A stretch of 64,000 nt of DNA, taken from Desulfovibrio sp. UCD-KL4C. Its GTDB lineage: Bacteria; Desulfobacterota; Desulfovibrionia; Desulfovibrionales; Desulfovibrionaceae. The translations under genes were made by a program, and so were the position numbers. Of the stretch, positions 63,390-64,000 are shown one piece after another (position 1 is the first letter of the stretch; each line of letters opens with the position of its first letter). The DNA lies in assembly GCF_006210265.1 (NCBI RefSeq), contig NZ_VCNC01000002.1, positions 310,001-374,000 of the forward strand, in the 5' to 3' direction. Below the pieces are notes generated by a model, which saw only the letters and a program-made list of their open reading frames with translations, was not told the origin of the DNA and ran no database searches.

Positions 63390-64000
63390 ATGAATCCTAT
63401 TTTTTCACTTATTCCATCAGAGCGCGGTCCGGTGCTGAAAATAAGAGATCAACATTTAAGTTCAGCGCTGTTGATATCTCTGGAAATTACTGGACTAAAA
63501 CCACTTACCGCAGTTGGTGAACTTGTCGCAAAAGGACAAAAAATTGCTTTTGATCATGAGAGCACACGTTCATCAGTTCACTCTTCAGTGTCAGGAAAAG
63601 TCCTAAACGTAAAAAAAGACTTTATTCTCATTGAAGAGCAAGGAGAGCTTGTTGCGGAGCCATTAACATTTAACACCACCGACAGTTCTTCCATGCTCGC
63701 AGACCTTAGAGACGCGGGGATTGACGTTAGCCGTTTTAAACAAGGATGTACTCTAATCATCAACACAGTTCCGGCAGAAGCTGGAATAGACGGACATAGA
63801 TTCTTAATCGAAGGATTTAATCATATAATGTGTGAAGGGTTGAATTTTCTAAAGAAAGCCCTTTCACCGAAAGCTTCAGCTATCGCCGTACCACAAGGCA
63901 TGGCATGGACTCTTCCGGGCTGCACCGCTCATGAAATAAAGCCGATCTATCCAAACGGATTATCTGCAATGATCATTAAGACTGTCACCGGAAAAGAAAT
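63390..64000 (+). CDS. rnfC: RnfC-like electron transport complex subunit (5' part)
   Basis: The frame starts at ATG 63390, 17 bases after the cytochrome stop, with GGCGGA upstream, and is open to the window end (about 203 residues). The N-terminus has an RnfC barrel-like pattern (LKPLTAVGELVAKGQKI, then SSVSGKVLNVKKD). 'VPAEAGIDGHRFLIEGF' lies where RnfC has its conserved NxxEP-type segment. The 4Fe-4S cysteines would be beyond the window. RnfC is the NADH- or ferredoxin-side subunit of the ion-pumping Rnf complex. Confidence 0.8.
   Translation, partial: MNPIFSLIPSERGPVLKIRDQHLSSALLISLEITGLKPLTAVGELVAKGQKIAFDHESTRSSVHSSVSGKVLNVKKDFILIEEQGELVAEPLTFNTTDSSSMLADLRDAGIDVSRFKQGCTLIINTVPAEAGIDGHRFLIEGFNHIMCEGLNFLKKALSPKASAIAVPQGMAWTLPGCTAHEIKPIYPNGLSAMIIKTVTGKE

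Noticed and set aside
1-64000. CRISPR arrays, insertion sequences and prophage genes
   Set aside because: No repeat-spacer pattern, transposase or phage structural gene was seen on either strand.

Overview
The window looks like a chromosomal segment of a low-GC, sulfate-reducing member of the Desulfovibrionaceae, probably close to the marine Maridesulfovibrio/Desulfovibrio group. This is an inference. It rests on the AT-rich composition, a decaheme cytochrome c gene directly before rnfC, a selenocysteine tRNA, the order ftsH-folP-cdaA-cdaR-glmM-galU-priA, and many small signalling proteins (HPt, CheY-like, HD-GYP, hemerythrin). No phage, insertion sequence or CRISPR array was seen.

Layout. 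1-2766: 5' part of a SufC-type ATPase gene, then an Smr-domain protein and an unusual STAS fusion. 2782-12767 (minus strand): a housekeeping run ftsH, folP, cdaA, cdaR, glmM, galU, an exported protein and priA, covering membrane proteolysis, folate, c-di-AMP and cell-wall precursors. A terminator-like hairpin lies inside the first codons of folP. 12961-13602: tRNA-Sec and a bacteriohemerythrin. 13660-17429: argF-argG-argH. 17621-20775: ybeY, a PhoH-like ATPase, a CheY-like receiver and an RlmL-like methyltransferase. 20776-23900: an AT-rich, gene-poor stretch with a tandem-repeat TPR protein, a truncated exported protein and tRNA-Leu. 23895-28973: a ThiD-ThiN fusion, a YgiQ-type radical SAM protein and a second diadenylate-cyclase-domain protein. 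29250-31466: ilvB and a small regulatory subunit gene, controlled by a complete attenuator (promoter, Val/Ile/Leu-rich leader peptide, terminator).

31491-39757 is a glycan cluster: three related MurG-like glycosyltransferases, two GT4 enzymes, a methyltransferase, a histidine phosphatase and a polysaccharide-deacetylase-like protein. 40071-51837 is a seven-gene, plus-strand set that I cannot match to a named system. It has a short FtsX-like permease, a MacB/LolD-type ATPase, a 1624-residue protein joining a degenerate M28 peptidase-like domain to an FtsX permease, two ~650-residue polytopic membrane proteins, an unknown protein and a PqqD-like protein. It is the best candidate in the window for an undescribed system, possibly envelope peptide handling or transport.

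51913-58761 holds a conserved unknown, a MerR-type regulator with repeated operator-like motifs, an HD-GYP protein, an HPt protein, a Tim44-like membrane protein, an HD hydrolase and a thioredoxin-reductase-like flavoprotein. 58875-62401 carries a lipoprotein that looks like an acid phosphatase without catalytic aspartates, a YibE/F membrane protein and an alkaline phosphatase. The window ends in the start of an rnf operon (decaheme cytochrome, rnfC), preceded by a perfect 10-bp-arm palindrome.
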